Below are positions 26,125-34,726 of a stretch of 64,000 bases of DNA, piece by piece. The stretch covers positions 37,769 through 101,768 of the forward strand of contig JBLHJW010000001.1 of the NCBI GenBank assembly GCA_047619465.1, written 5' to 3'. The translations under genes and the position numbers were made by a program. Numbering within the stretch: the first letter of the stretch is position 1; each line of letters opens with the position of its first letter. This stretch comes from CAYHDV01 sp047619465. GTDB lineage: Bacteria > Patescibacteriota > Minisyncoccia > Phycocordibacterales > CSBR16-119. The notes below the pieces were generated by a model. That model was given only the letters and a program-made list of their open reading frames with translations, was not told the origin of the DNA and searched no databases.

Positions 26125-29100
26125 TTATATTTTATCAATTTTAATCTCTCCACCAAAGTCCACCTCTACGACACCTGCTGTGTTTTGGAATTCATTTGAA
26201 AAACTCTCATAAATGTCTTTATTATTTTCTGGGAGGGTGAGTCTTATTCTATCTTCTGGATTTAAGCCGGCTTCTTTTCTCATCTTCTGAACCTCTCGAA
26301 GAAGATCTCTGGCCTTCCCTTCTATTTCTAGTTCTGGAGTCAGCACAGTATCGATAGCCAGATCGGGACCGATCACAACTTCTTTTACATTTAGTTCGTC
26401 AGCAATCAACTCCAGGTATTCGCCATCTAGCATTTCTGTGATTGTTAAAGACGCCAAAGGCTGTCGTACATTTATATTTGCTTTGGAACGAAGCTCAAGT
26501 GCCTCTGAAATAACAGCTCGAGTTTTTTGCATTGACGCAAGAGTCTTGGCTTCTTTTTTCTTTCCAAACATCTTTTGGAAAAATCCTCCTGTCGTTTTTA
26601 TCTCTGCCCAGTTTTCTAGGTGAACTGACTCCAGCTTTCCTCCAACACGTCCATACATGTCTTCTGCGAAGAACGGAGTAAAAGGTGCCATCAGAATAGA
26701 TAGTCTCTCAAGGACAGACCTTGTTGTAGCTAGGGCGAACTTTCGATCTGCTTCGTCTTGTCCTTTGAACCTATCTCTACTTCTTCGAATATACCACTGT
26801 GACAAATCACCGATAAGCTCGCGAATAGCTCGAGTTGGTTCAAGTAGCTGGTAAGCGTCAAGTTTTTTTGTTACAAGCTCTTCTAACTCGTCTGTCTTTT
26901 CTAGGATCCATCGATCTAGAACATTCGGTGAGGTCTTTGGATCTACTGACAAATCTACTGAGCCAGAGTACATTTCATAGAACTTCACCACGTTATCCAA
27001 AAGGCCAAACACCTTTCTCTGTGTTTCTGTGATTGTCTTCTCGTCGAAGTTCTTCGACTCTCCTGGTCCATTTACTGAGTACATCCAGAAACGAAGTGAA
27101 TCTACTCCGAACTTCGTAACGGCATCCCAGGGGTTTACCGTGTTCCCTTTTGATTTAGACATCTTTTGTCCTTTCTCGTCATTTACGAGACCTAGACTAA
27201 TTACGTTTTTATAGACCTTTCCCTTACCTACAAGGTTTCCTATTGCATGTAGTGTATAGAACCAACCACGTGTTTGATCCATTCCCTCCGAGATGAAGTC
27301 AGCCGGTACTCCTACTTTGTCCACATAATCTTTGTTTTCAAATGGATAGTGCTCTTGAGCAAATGGCATAGATCCTGAATCAAACCATACATCCATCACT
27401 TCTTTTACTCTTTTGAAGTCTTTTCCATCTTTCTCTAAAACTACTTCGTCGATAAACGGTTTGTGGAGATCTAGCTTGTGATTACTATCATGAGGTATTG
27501 GTACAAAGTCTAGCTCTCGAACCTCTGCATTATCATAAGCTTCAAAATCATCGTCAAAGCTACAATCACAAGAATCTGGAGTGTGCCCTGTCACACTCAC
27601 ATGAAGCAACCAAAGAGGAGTCCCATGAGAGACAAAAAGTATATTTTTGTCTCTGTACTTTTCTTCTAATTCATACAATACAGGAGCCACACGATTCATC
27701 ACGTCTTGTGAAGATTCTCCTCCACCTATTTTCACGTGGAATTGTTCTGACCCCTTTTCTCTTATAAAAGAGTGGTACTCTTCGTGATTTTTGCCTTCAA
27801 ATTCTCCGACCCCTACCTCAACAAGTCTTTTGTCAAAAACAAGTTGGTCGTCAGAGAGTTTCAATCCTGCTTTCACAAGTTCGGCTGTCATTTTTGTTCT
27901 CATAAATGGCGAGGCGACTATTAGATCAATGTTTTTTGATTTCAGTTTTTCTACAGCTTGCCTTACCTGGGCTTCTCCCTTTTCGGTGACTGGATCTATG
28001 TTTTCTAAAACAGTACTTAGAACTTTTTTGACATTGCTCTCTGACTGACCATGACGCATGGCGAAGTATTTATTCCCAGATTTCTTTACGTTCTTTTTTA
28101 TATCCTCTATAGAACCTGCAACCAACATCTCTCCGTCCTCTGCCTGCCAGATAGGAAGTGGTGTTCCCCAGTATCGCTCTCGAGAAATTGCCCAGTCTTT
28201 CAAGTCTTTTAGCCACTCACCAAAACGTCCATCTTTGATGTGTGATGGCTCCCAATTTATAGTTTGGTTCTCTGCAATCATCTTTGACTTCACTTCTTGC
28301 ATGTTTATATACCAAGAGTCTCGTGCGTAGTAGATAAGAGGAGTCTTACATCGCCAACAGTGAGGGTAGCTGTGCTCGTACTTTTCCTTGCTAAAATATG
28401 TTTTGTTGTCTTGTAGATGCTTAATCACATCAATATCCATAGTCGGCTTACCATCAGTCATCTCTTTTACAGATCTACCTGAAAAGTCACCCATTCCATC
28501 CACAAAAGTTCCGTCTTCTTTTACAACATGCATCTTTGGAAGGCTAACCTTGTTTCCAAGTTCGAAGTCATCCTGTCCGTACATCACAGCGGTATGTACA
28601 ATCCCTGTTCCGTCTGTAGTTGTCACGAAGTCAGCCGCATATACTTTGTATGCGTTTTCTATATTCTTAATTTCTTCTTTTTCTGCAAGGTCTTTGAAGT
28701 ATGGGAATAATGGCTTGTATTCTTTGCCAACTAGTTCAGATCCCTTTATTTCTTCAGTAATTTCATAAATTTCTCCGTTGTAAAAATACCTCTTAGAATC
28801 ACTTGTGGGATTAACTTTTTGATCTTCTTTAGCAAAGATGCTTTTAGCAAGAATAATAACACTTTCCGTATCTAGGTCTGATGGAGTTTTGTGTTCCTTA
28901 TCATTAGGTATTGTAGATGTTGAAGCAACAGCTATTGTGGATGTTGAAGCAACTTTTTTTGCCTTTACATAATCTATCTTTTCTCCAACAGCTAGAGCAA
29001 CATTTCCAGGAAGAGTCCATGGGGTTGTAGTCCAGGCCAGGAGATATGTTCCTTTTTCATCTACTAGCTCAAACTTTGCAGTAATAGAAATATCTTTTAC

Positions 29101-29721
29101 ATCTTCATACCCTTGGGCAAGCTCGTGAGATGAGAGTGTGGTTCCACAACGGGGACACCACGGAACGACCTTGTAGTCTTTGTAAATTAGATTCTGATCA
29201 GCTACCTTTTTTATTACCCACCAAACAGACTCCATGTAGTGATTGTCATAAGTAATATACGGATCATCTAAATCCACCCAGAAACCAATTCTTCGTGTGA
29301 AGTCCTCCCACTCTGATTTATATTCCCAAACAGACTCCTTACACTTTTGGTTAAAGGCTTCAATTCCATAGTCTTCGATCTCAAGTTTTGATTTCAGTCC
29401 GAGTTGCTTCTCCACCTGAAGCTCCACAGGAAGCCCGTGAGTATCCCATCCCCCCTTTCGGCGAACATTGTATCCCTGCATAGTTTTATATCTTGGAATT
29501 GCATCCTTGAAAGCTCGCGCTGCCAAGTGATGAATACCTGGTCGCCCATTTGCAGTCGGCGGTCCTTCAAAGAAAACAAACTCACCCTTTGGCGAATCTT
29601 TCTTTGTAGTCTTGGCGAAAATTTCTTTCTCATTCCATTCGTTCAAAATCTCCCCTTCGCGCTCAGCGTAGGGACTCTGTTTCTCTTCTTTTTCTTGGTA
29701 TTTTTTGTATTCGTTGCTCAT
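26125..29721 (-). CDS. ileS: isoleucine--tRNA ligase with inserted histidine-phosphatase domain
   Basis: 1198 residues from the ATG at 29721 (MSNEYKKYQEKEEKQ); a longer reading runs into the T-box. Class Ia motifs: PGIHHLA (HIGH equivalent) at 61-67, editing domain about 215-400, ISRERYWGTPLPIW at 512-525, KMSKS at 853-857, then the anticodon domain. Between 549 and 740 a complete histidine-phosphatase (phosphoglycerate-mutase-like) domain is inserted: RHG 556-558, Arg608 in SPFMRT, Glu635 in LVEVGVGEFEG, SHG 698-700. The synthetase resumes at DLHKPFIDEV. A VASTSTI/VASTSTI duplication (257-271) lies in the editing region. Expression is controlled by the T-box upstream. Confidence 0.95.
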   Translation of the reverse strand: MSNEYKKYQEKEEKQSPYAEREGEILNEWNEKEIFAKTTKKDSPKGEFVFFEGPPTANGRPGIHHLAARAFKDAIPRYKTMQGYNVRRKGGWDTHGLPVELQVEKQLGLKSKLEIEDYGIEAFNQKCKESVWEYKSEWEDFTRRIGFWVDLDDPYITYDNHYMESVWWVIKKVADQNLIYKDYKVVPWCPRCGTTLSSHELAQGYEDVKDISITAKFELVDEKGTYLLAWTTTPWTLPGNVALAVGEKIDYVKAKKVASTSTIAVASTSTIPNDKEHKTPSDLDTESVIILAKSIFAKEDQKVNPTSDSKRYFYNGEIYEITEEIKGSELVGKEYKPLFPYFKDLAEKEEIKNIENAYKVYAADFVTTTDGTGIVHTAVMYGQDDFELGNKVSLPKMHVVKEDGTFVDGMGDFSGRSVKEMTDGKPTMDIDVIKHLQDNKTYFSKEKYEHSYPHCWRCKTPLIYYARDSWYINMQEVKSKMIAENQTINWEPSHIKDGRFGEWLKDLKDWAISRERYWGTPLPIWQAEDGEMLVAGSIEDIKKNVKKSGNKYFAMRHGQSESNVKKVLSTVLENIDPVTEKGEAQVRQAVEKLKSKNIDLIVASPFMRTKMTAELVKAGLKLSDDQLVFDKRLVEVGVGEFEGKNHEEYHSFIREKGSEQFHVKIGGGESSQDVMNRVAPVLYELEEKYRDKNILFVSHGTPLWLLHVSVTGHTPDSCDCSFDDDFEAYDNAEVRELDFVPIPHDSNHKLDLHKPFIDEVVLEKDGKDFKRVKEVMDVWFDSGSMPFAQEHYPFENKDYVDKVGVPADFISEGMDQTRGWFYTLHAIGNLVGKGKVYKNVISLGLVNDEKGQKMSKSKGNTVNPWDAVTKFGVDSLRFWMYSVNGPGESKNFDEKTITETQRKVFGLLDNVVKFYEMYSGSVDLSVDPKTSPNVLDRWILEKTDELEELVTKKLDAYQLLEPTRAIRELIGDLSQWYIRRSRDRFKGQDEADRKFALATTRSVLERLSILMAPFTPFFAEDMYGRVGGKLESVHLENWAEIKTTGGFFQKMFGKKKEAKTLASMQKTRAVISEALELRSKANINVRQPLASLTITEMLDGEYLELIADELNVKEVVIGPDLAIDTVLTPELEIEGKARDLLREVQKMRKEAGLNPEDRIRLTLPENNKDIYESFSNEFQNTAGVVEVDFGGEIKIDKI

Positions 29722-29734
29722 ATATATATAAATT

Positions 29735-29782
29735 AAAAAACTCGTCCTAGAACTACGACCGAAGTCGCAATCCAAGGACGAG
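29735..29782 (-). terminator. T-box regulated terminator
   Basis: CTCGTCCT (29782-29775) pairs with AGGACGAG (29748-29741), with an inner GCGAC-TTCG-GTCG hairpin and a run of six T, 13 bases before the ileS ATG. Its 5' arm is shared with the antiterminator. Confidence 0.9.
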
Positions 29783-29960
29783 CTTCTCTCGTGGTACCAC
29801 CTTGTTTTACCAAGCATATAGCTTGGCCTCATTACAGCTATTTCGGGCTTACCCGTTGGGTTCTATTTTCCTATTTCCTCCGCATGGGCAGGCATATTAG
29901 AATTTCTTCCCAAAGCTCCAGAATGATTAAGTCCATCAACGCTCGCATGTACGATTATAA
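29735..29960 (-). promoter_or_regulatory. T-box riboswitch leader of ileS
   Basis: On the minus strand, CAAGG (29804-29800), the seven-base bulge TGGTACC (29799-29793) and ACGAG pair with CTCGT and CCTTG to form a textbook T-box antiterminator. The bulge would pair with an ACCA tRNA end, as expected for tRNA-Ile. Upstream are a CCAAGC/GCTTGG hairpin (stem III position), a CGGG/CCCG hairpin and a compact stem I region. The competing terminator follows. Uncharged tRNA-Ile would favour read-through into ileS. I did not assign the specifier codon. Confidence 0.85.
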
Positions 29961-29984
29961 CAGATAATTCTTTTAGAGATATAC

Positions 29985-30012
29985 TTGACTTTATCTTATG
30001 AAGTGATATAAT
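29985..30012 (+). promoter_or_regulatory. sigma-70-like promoter of the 112-residue gene
   Basis: TTGACT at 29985-29990 and TATAAT at 30007-30012 with a 16-base spacer; transcription should begin near 30019. It is divergent from the ileS T-box transcript. Confidence 0.75.
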
Positions 30013-30039
30013 AATAAGCAACACATAAAGAACATTTAG

Positions 30040-30378
30040 ATGAGTGAAAAAGAAAAAAATGGTTTTAAAATAATGAAGATTGAAACAGACAAGGGAAACT
30101 ATTTTGTGTTTCAAGTGCAGTACCTGAAGCCGTTCGGCCAAGGATTCTATACAAACCACAAAGGAAAGTTTTTATCTGAGAAAGCATCTGCTGAAGAAGA
30201 GATTCTCTGGATGGAAGACGTATGGGACGAGTTTCCTATGAGAGAAGAAGCTGATGAAAACATTTTCGGTCGCCTATTCAAAAAGGCCGACAACGAGCAA
30301 GAAATTGTTCCTCCAGGGCCAGCAATTCATAATCCTTTTTCCGGTCTCGGTGTCCTAAAAGAACAAATGGAAGACTGA
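30040..30378 (+). CDS. hypothetical acidic protein
   Basis: 112 residues, no recognised family. The N-terminal half is alpha/beta (FKIMKIETDKGNYFVFQVQYLKPF). The C-terminal half is acidic and ends with a Pro/Gly-rich stretch. It has its own good promoter and a terminator, so it is a single-gene transcript between ileS and argS. Confidence 0.6.
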   Translation: MSEKEKNGFKIMKIETDKGNYFVFQVQYLKPFGQGFYTNHKGKFLSEKASAEEEILWMEDVWDEFPMREEADENIFGRLFKKADNEQEIVPPGPAIHNPFSGLGVLKEQMED

Positions 30379-30402
30379 TCATTAAAAATTATTTTTGTAT
30401 TG

Positions 30403-30432
30403 AAAAGCCCGACTCATTGAGTCAGGCTTTTT
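30403..30432. terminator. shared terminator of the 112-residue gene and argS
   Basis: AAAGCC and GAC arms pair with GTC and GGCTTT around two small bulges, followed by T6. The A-run on the other side supports minus-strand use. Confidence 0.75.
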
Positions 30433-30434
30433 TA

Positions 30435-32120
30435 TTACATTTTTTCTGGAGATTCTATTCCTAGGAGAAATAATGTATTTTTAAGAACTTGAGATGTGGC
30501 TTTTACAAGCGACAAATTATATCCAGCATTGTTATTTTCAGTATCTACTAGCTTTGTATTTCCATAAAAACTATTGAAAGCTCGAGCAAGTTCTAGGCCG
30601 TAGTTTACCAAATGATGTGGTGCCCAGTCTCGAGCAGACACCTCTGCCACTTCCCCAAATCTATAGAGCAGTCGTTCTACATCTGTGATCTCTCCTCCGT
30701 CCTTTTTAAATGATTCTTTTATTCCCTCTGCCTCCGCTTTTACCAGAACAGAGTTTGATCGTGCGATCGTATACTGAATATATGGACCAGTATCCCCTTC
30801 GAAAGATAGGTCTGTCTCTGGGTCGAAGTTTATATTTTTACCAGCTTGGGATTTCAAAATAGTAAACTTCAAAGCAGCAATAGAAATCTGGTCCTTTAGA
30901 TTTTCATCTGCGTCAGTATTTTTCTCACTCACCTCGTTATGAATACTCTCTAGCAAATCAGTCGCTAATGGCACACCGCCAAGACGTGACGACATTTTCT
31001 GGCCTTTAAAACTCATCCGTCCGTGATACCGATGCACACTTTTATCTCTCCACTCTTTATCTATTTTCTCTGCAGCATCTAGTACTACCTGGAAGTGAGA
31101 AATTTGCTGGCTGTCAGTCATAAATACTGAGATATCTGGAGAGTATCTATCAAACTTTAGTTTTAATAGGCCCAAGTCTTTTGCTTCATATGTAGGATTT
31201 CCTTGGCTGTTTATAAACACAGCTGTATTCAAGTGTTTATCCTCTTCTGAGGGAATATATACAACAGCGCCATCGCTCTCTGTAAAAATAGTCTTGTTTT
31301 CTTTTACCATCTTAGCTCCTGTAACTCCAGCTTCACTTTCATATATATATGAATCGATATCTGTTCCTAGTCTTTTCAGAATTTTCTCAAAGTATTGAAT
31401 GTTGAAATCTTTACAAGATTCAAATATTTTTAATTCAGGTGAGTCCTTTTTTGCGTACAAATTATCAGCAATTTCTCTTACCCTAGGCTGAACAGATTCG
31501 TCTTCTTCATATCTTTTTGTTCCTTTTACATAAGCACCACCTAGAACAGCTACGTCTGTTGGTGTAAAATCCTCACCCTCTTCTTCCAGAAGAATAAATA
31601 TAGCCTTGGCTACACCAAGAGAAATATCAGATGGAAATGAAATTACTGTTGTGTCTGCGCTAGCAAACTTCGATAGCCTTGAAATAGACTCTCCGATTGC
31701 ATTGTTCATCACATGACCAACATGAAACGGCTTAAACAGGTTTGGACTTGAGTGCTCTACTAGAATCTTCTTGCCTTTGTATAAATCAGACTTTCCATAC
31801 CCTTCACCAGCAGAAACAATCTCCCTTGTTTCTTTTACAAAAAACTCTGGTTCAAGTGTGAAGTTTATAAACCCAGGACCCGCAATCTGAATTCCGTCTT
31901 TTGAAATTAATTCAATGTCTCTTTCTTTTAGTAAGTCTACGATTTCTCCAGCAACTTCTATGGGATTTCTTCCTTCTTTCTTTGACAAAATAAGGGCTGT
32001 ATTTGCAGCATAATCGCCATGTGAGAAATCCTGTGGATGTGAGAGCTCAACAGAAACAGCCTCAAAGCCGAGCTCTAATAACACAGATTCTATCTCCTTC
32101 TTTAGAGTCTCTTTTATCAT
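30435..32120 (-). CDS. argS: arginine--tRNA ligase
   Basis: 561 residues, class I. N-terminal Add-1 domain, SSPNLFKPFHVGHVMNNAIGE (HIGH as HVGH), a KMSSRLGG block in the KMSK position, and a DALR anticodon domain with ARAFNSFY...LVKATSQVLKNTLFLLGIESPEKM at the end. A possible -10 (TAAAGT) ends six bases before the ATG. It charges tRNA-Arg and, unlike most synthetases, needs the tRNA for amino-acid activation. Confidence 0.95.
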   Translation of the reverse strand: MIKETLKKEIESVLLELGFEAVSVELSHPQDFSHGDYAANTALILSKKEGRNPIEVAGEIVDLLKERDIELISKDGIQIAGPGFINFTLEPEFFVKETREIVSAGEGYGKSDLYKGKKILVEHSSPNLFKPFHVGHVMNNAIGESISRLSKFASADTTVISFPSDISLGVAKAIFILLEEEGEDFTPTDVAVLGGAYVKGTKRYEEDESVQPRVREIADNLYAKKDSPELKIFESCKDFNIQYFEKILKRLGTDIDSYIYESEAGVTGAKMVKENKTIFTESDGAVVYIPSEEDKHLNTAVFINSQGNPTYEAKDLGLLKLKFDRYSPDISVFMTDSQQISHFQVVLDAAEKIDKEWRDKSVHRYHGRMSFKGQKMSSRLGGVPLATDLLESIHNEVSEKNTDADENLKDQISIAALKFTILKSQAGKNINFDPETDLSFEGDTGPYIQYTIARSNSVLVKAEAEGIKESFKKDGGEITDVERLLYRFGEVAEVSARDWAPHHLVNYGLELARAFNSFYGNTKLVDTENNNAGYNLSLVKATSQVLKNTLFLLGIESPEKM

Positions 32121-32148
32121 AAGACTACTTTAGCACGCCCCAGAAAAT

Positions 32149-32180
32149 AAAAAAGCGGTTGCTCAGGCAACCGCTTTTTT
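32149..32180 (-). terminator. intrinsic terminator overlapping the end of the 148-residue gene
   Basis: AAAAAGCGGTTGC/GCAACCGCTTTTTT with loop TCAG. The TGA stop codon lies within the hairpin, so coding and terminator functions overlap. Confidence 0.9.
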
Positions 32181-32609
32181 GTCTTTATCTAGCTTAGCCA
32201 ACCAGGCTATAGCTTTTTCTGAAAAAACCCTATACTCTCTATCAAATTCTAAATGAATTATATTCTGATTGGCTGCATTGTATACAGTTAAGCGATCTTG
32301 CCCATTACCGGGCTTCTTGCCTGGGAAAAATGATCCTAACGATTTATATAATAAAACTTCAAATTCTCCCAACATGATCGCATAGAATATAAACCTAGCA
32401 TAAACAATCTTTCTTTTCCTTGTTCGAATTAAGATATCTGAAATTTTACAATTGGAAAGTGTAGACAAAACGGTCAGAATTTCTTCTGCCCTCAGAAGAT
32501 GCTCTTCTGTTATCTGCTTAGACTCTGCAGAGGATCTACTGAACGAATTCTTTCTTCTGTTGTACTTTATTAGCTTATAGGGCTTATCTTTTAGCCTCTT
32601 TTTTGCCAT
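32163..32609 (-). CDS. orphan DnaA domain-IV-like DNA-binding protein, copy 1
   Basis: 148 residues. A basic N-terminus is followed by a helical core (CKISDILIRTRKRKIVYARFIFYAIML, SLGSFFPGK, RLTVYNAANQNIIHL) that follows the order of DnaA domain IV: the helix with RxR/K, the long helix, and then the RDHSTV-type recognition loop, here degenerate as QDRLTVYNA. It has no AAA+ domain. It probably binds DNA, but its target is unknown. It shares flanking sequence and family with the gene at 32877-33392. Confidence 0.6.
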   Translation of the reverse strand: MAKKRLKDKPYKLIKYNRRKNSFSRSSAESKQITEEHLLRAEEILTVLSTLSNCKISDILIRTRKRKIVYARFIFYAIMLGEFEVLLYKSLGSFFPGKKPGNGQDRLTVYNAANQNIIHLEFDREYRVFSEKAIAWLAKLDKDKKAVA

Positions 32610-32643
32610 CTTTTATGATTTTGACTTTAGAAACACATTAATA

Positions 32644-32673
32644 AAAAAGACCCGCTTATGCAAGTCTTTTTTA
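32644..32673 (-). terminator. hairpin upstream of DnaA-IV-like copy 1
   Basis: AAAAAAGAC/GTCTTTTTT stem at the edge of the 69-base repeat; it matches in position the GACCC/GGGTC terminator after glyA. Confidence 0.65.
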
Positions 32674-32732
32674 TTTCTACTTTTTATATGCTCTTAATAT
32701 TTTATCAATTTTTACAGCAATAAGGACAAAGT
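32664..32732 (-). repeat. 69-bp duplicate of the glyA 3' end (copy B)
   Basis: Identical to 33465-33533 except for one base (C at 32680 versus A at 33481), at a distance of exactly 801 bp. It encodes the last ~18 codons of glyA plus part of its terminator but is detached from any glyA reading frame. Confidence 0.95.
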
Positions 32733-32777
32733 ATTTTATTTGTTCTCTACAGGTCTTATTTATCACGCACCAGAAAA

Positions 32778-32806
32778 TAAAAAACGATCGCTATTGCGAT
32801 CGTTTA
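32778..32806 (-). terminator. intrinsic terminator of DnaA-IV-like copy 2
   Basis: AAACGATCGC/GCGATCGTTT with loop AATA, then T-rich tail on the minus strand. The following CCAGAAAATAAAAAA context is shared with 32139-32155, downstream of copy 1. Confidence 0.85.
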
Positions 32807-32876
32807 ACAGTGATTTTTTCACCTTTTGATTTTTGAGGTCTTGGTATCAAAATCGGTGATTGTTGATAGCTGTTCT

Positions 32877-33392
32877 TTAAAGGATCCTTCTTCTGGCTCT
32901 TCTTCCCCTTCTCACAACAAGATGAGCTCCGAAGAATTTTGCAGCCAAATTCTCAAAATCTTGAAAGGTGTAAGTTCTGCCGTCATCAAAATAGTCAAAA
33001 TCTTCTAATGACATTATATTGTTGAATCGACCCTCCAGAGAAGGCAACGTCTTGCTGTAATAAACGTTATAAGCCTTACCGAGTTCATACTTTCTATAAT
33101 GAACGATCGTACTATGATCTCTGTAAACAGAAGATCCAAGCAGGATTACCCCTGCTGATGGATGCTTCATTGTCATCATGCGACAAATAAATTTCCTTGC
33201 TATGACAGTTTTCTTTGTACCACCCTTTCTAGTAACACCTAGAACCGTTAAACCTAGAACATCTTTTACTGTTCTATATGCAATCTTCAATCGCCTTAAA
33301 TAAACAAAGGATTCATAGGCCGAGAAGTTTTCTGGAAAACAAAGAATTATCTCATCTACACATGCTGGAACTTTTTTTCCTTTTTCTTTCAT
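32877..33392 (-). CDS. orphan DnaA domain-IV-like DNA-binding protein, copy 2
   Basis: 171 residues. Residues about 40-105 contain the DnaA domain-IV order with the signature RDHSTIVHYRK almost intact (DnaA consensus RDHSTV), preceded by KKTVIARKFICRMMTMKHPSAGVILLG. There is no AAA+ ATPase. It ends in a very basic tail (RRGRRARRR). I infer an orphan DNA-binder that may compete for or share DnaA-box-like sites. It sits in a cassette bounded by two copies of the glyA 3' end. Confidence 0.7.
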   Translation of the reverse strand: MKEKGKKVPACVDEIILCFPENFSAYESFVYLRRLKIAYRTVKDVLGLTVLGVTRKGGTKKTVIARKFICRMMTMKHPSAGVILLGSSVYRDHSTIVHYRKYELGKAYNVYYSKTLPSLEGRFNNIMSLEDFDYFDDGRTYTFQDFENLAAKFFGAHLVVRRGRRARRRIL

Positions 33393-33444
33393 TGCGCACT
33401 TTTTTAAAAAGATTAACCTTAAACAACATTTTCTGCAAGAGTCA

Positions 33445-33473
33445 AAAAAAGACCCTCTGTTTGGGTCTTTTTT
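33445..33473 (-). terminator. intrinsic terminator of glyA
   Basis: GACCC/GGGTC stem within A7/T7 runs, four bases after the glyA stop. Confidence 0.85.
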
Positions 33474-33533
33474 ATTTCTAATTTTTATATGCTCTTAATA
33501 TTTTATCAATTTTTACAGCAATAAGGACAAAGT
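33465..33533 (-). repeat. 69-bp glyA 3' end repeat (copy A, in the intact gene)
   Basis: The copy that belongs to functional glyA; its pair is at 32664-32732. Confidence 0.95.
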
Positions 33534-34656
33534 CTTTTTCTTTCTTTCCTCGAGTGGTCTCAGCTGGTGTTCCAAGTCTAACCCCCGATGGATTCATGGG
33601 CTTTCTAGTGTCAAAAGGTATTTGGTTTTTGTTTACTATAATATTATTTTGTTCAAGAATCTCGCTGGCCTCTTTTCCTCCAATCTTTAATGTTCCCCAA
33701 ACGTCAATCAAAATAATATGGTTATCTGTTCCTCCAGATACGATTCTCCATCCAAGGCTTTTTAGTTTATCTGAAAGAGCTTTGGCATTTAGAACAACCT
33801 GTTTTGCGTAAATCTTGAAGCTTGTTTGTGTTGCCTCGTTTAATGCTACAGCTGTTGATAGAATCTGATTCATATGTGGACCTCCCTGCATTCCTGGGAA
33901 TACCGCTTTATCTATTCGATCTGAATAATCAGAGATGTCTTTTCTAGAGAAGATTAGTGCAGCACGTGGACCTCGGAGAGTTTTGTGAACTGTAGTAGTT
34001 ACAATATCAGCATACGGAAAAGGGCTTGTATGTGCCCCACCAGCAACCAGTCCAGCAATGTGTGCCATATCCACCATCAATATTGCCCCACAACTATCTG
34101 CAATTTCGCGGAACTTCTTCCAGTTCACTTTTCTGGAGTAAGCAGAGAATCCTGCAACTATAAGCTGAGGTTTTTCCTTCATTGCGATTCGCATGACAGC
34201 ATCGTAATTGATCTTTTCAGTGTCGGGATCAACACTGTATGGAACTTGCTTCCACATCTTCCCTGTTATAGAAACCTTATACCCGTGAGACAAGTGACCA
34301 CCTGAGTCTAGCGTCATAGCCATGATTTTCCCTCCAAAAGGAACCAGTGCAGAAAACACAGCCATGTTTGCTGGGGTACCAGAAAGGGACTGAACATTTA
34401 CATGCCACTTTTTATCTGAAAGTTTAAAGAGTTTTCGAGCTCGGTTTTGAACTAGGTCCTCTAACTCATCTACAAATTGATTCCCTCCATAGTATCTTGC
34501 TTTTGAATACCCTTCTGCGTACTTGTTTGTGTACTCAGAACCAAGAGCTTCTAAAACATCTTTAGATACGTAGTTCTCAGAAGCGATTAGATTGATCGCT
34601 TTTTTCTGGCGAGCTTTTTCGTTTTTTAAGAGTTTAGCAATTTGTTTATCTTTCAT
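33478..34656 (-). CDS. glyA: serine hydroxymethyltransferase
   Basis: 392 residues, fold-type I PLP enzyme. Visible motifs: INLIASENYVS at the start, YAEGYSKARYYGG, DMAHIAGLVAGG, and the PLP lysine in TTTVHKTLRGPRAALI. It interconverts serine and glycine and makes 5,10-methylene-THF, the cofactor needed by the nearby thymidylate synthase. A possible -10 (TAGGAT) lies seven bases before the ATG. Slightly shorter than the usual ~415 residues. Confidence 0.95.
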   Translation of the reverse strand: MKDKQIAKLLKNEKARQKKAINLIASENYVSKDVLEALGSEYTNKYAEGYSKARYYGGNQFVDELEDLVQNRARKLFKLSDKKWHVNVQSLSGTPANMAVFSALVPFGGKIMAMTLDSGGHLSHGYKVSITGKMWKQVPYSVDPDTEKINYDAVMRIAMKEKPQLIVAGFSAYSRKVNWKKFREIADSCGAILMVDMAHIAGLVAGGAHTSPFPYADIVTTTVHKTLRGPRAALIFSRKDISDYSDRIDKAVFPGMQGGPHMNQILSTAVALNEATQTSFKIYAKQVVLNAKALSDKLKSLGWRIVSGGTDNHIILIDVWGTLKIGGKEASEILEQNNIIVNKNQIPFDTRKPMNPSGVRLGTPAETTRGKKEKDFVLIAVKIDKILRAYKN

Positions 34657-34726
34657 AGTCTCTATCCTACCCTATTTGCAAAAATAGGACAATTTGAGTA
34701 AGGTTAGAAAAACAAATGTGATCATT

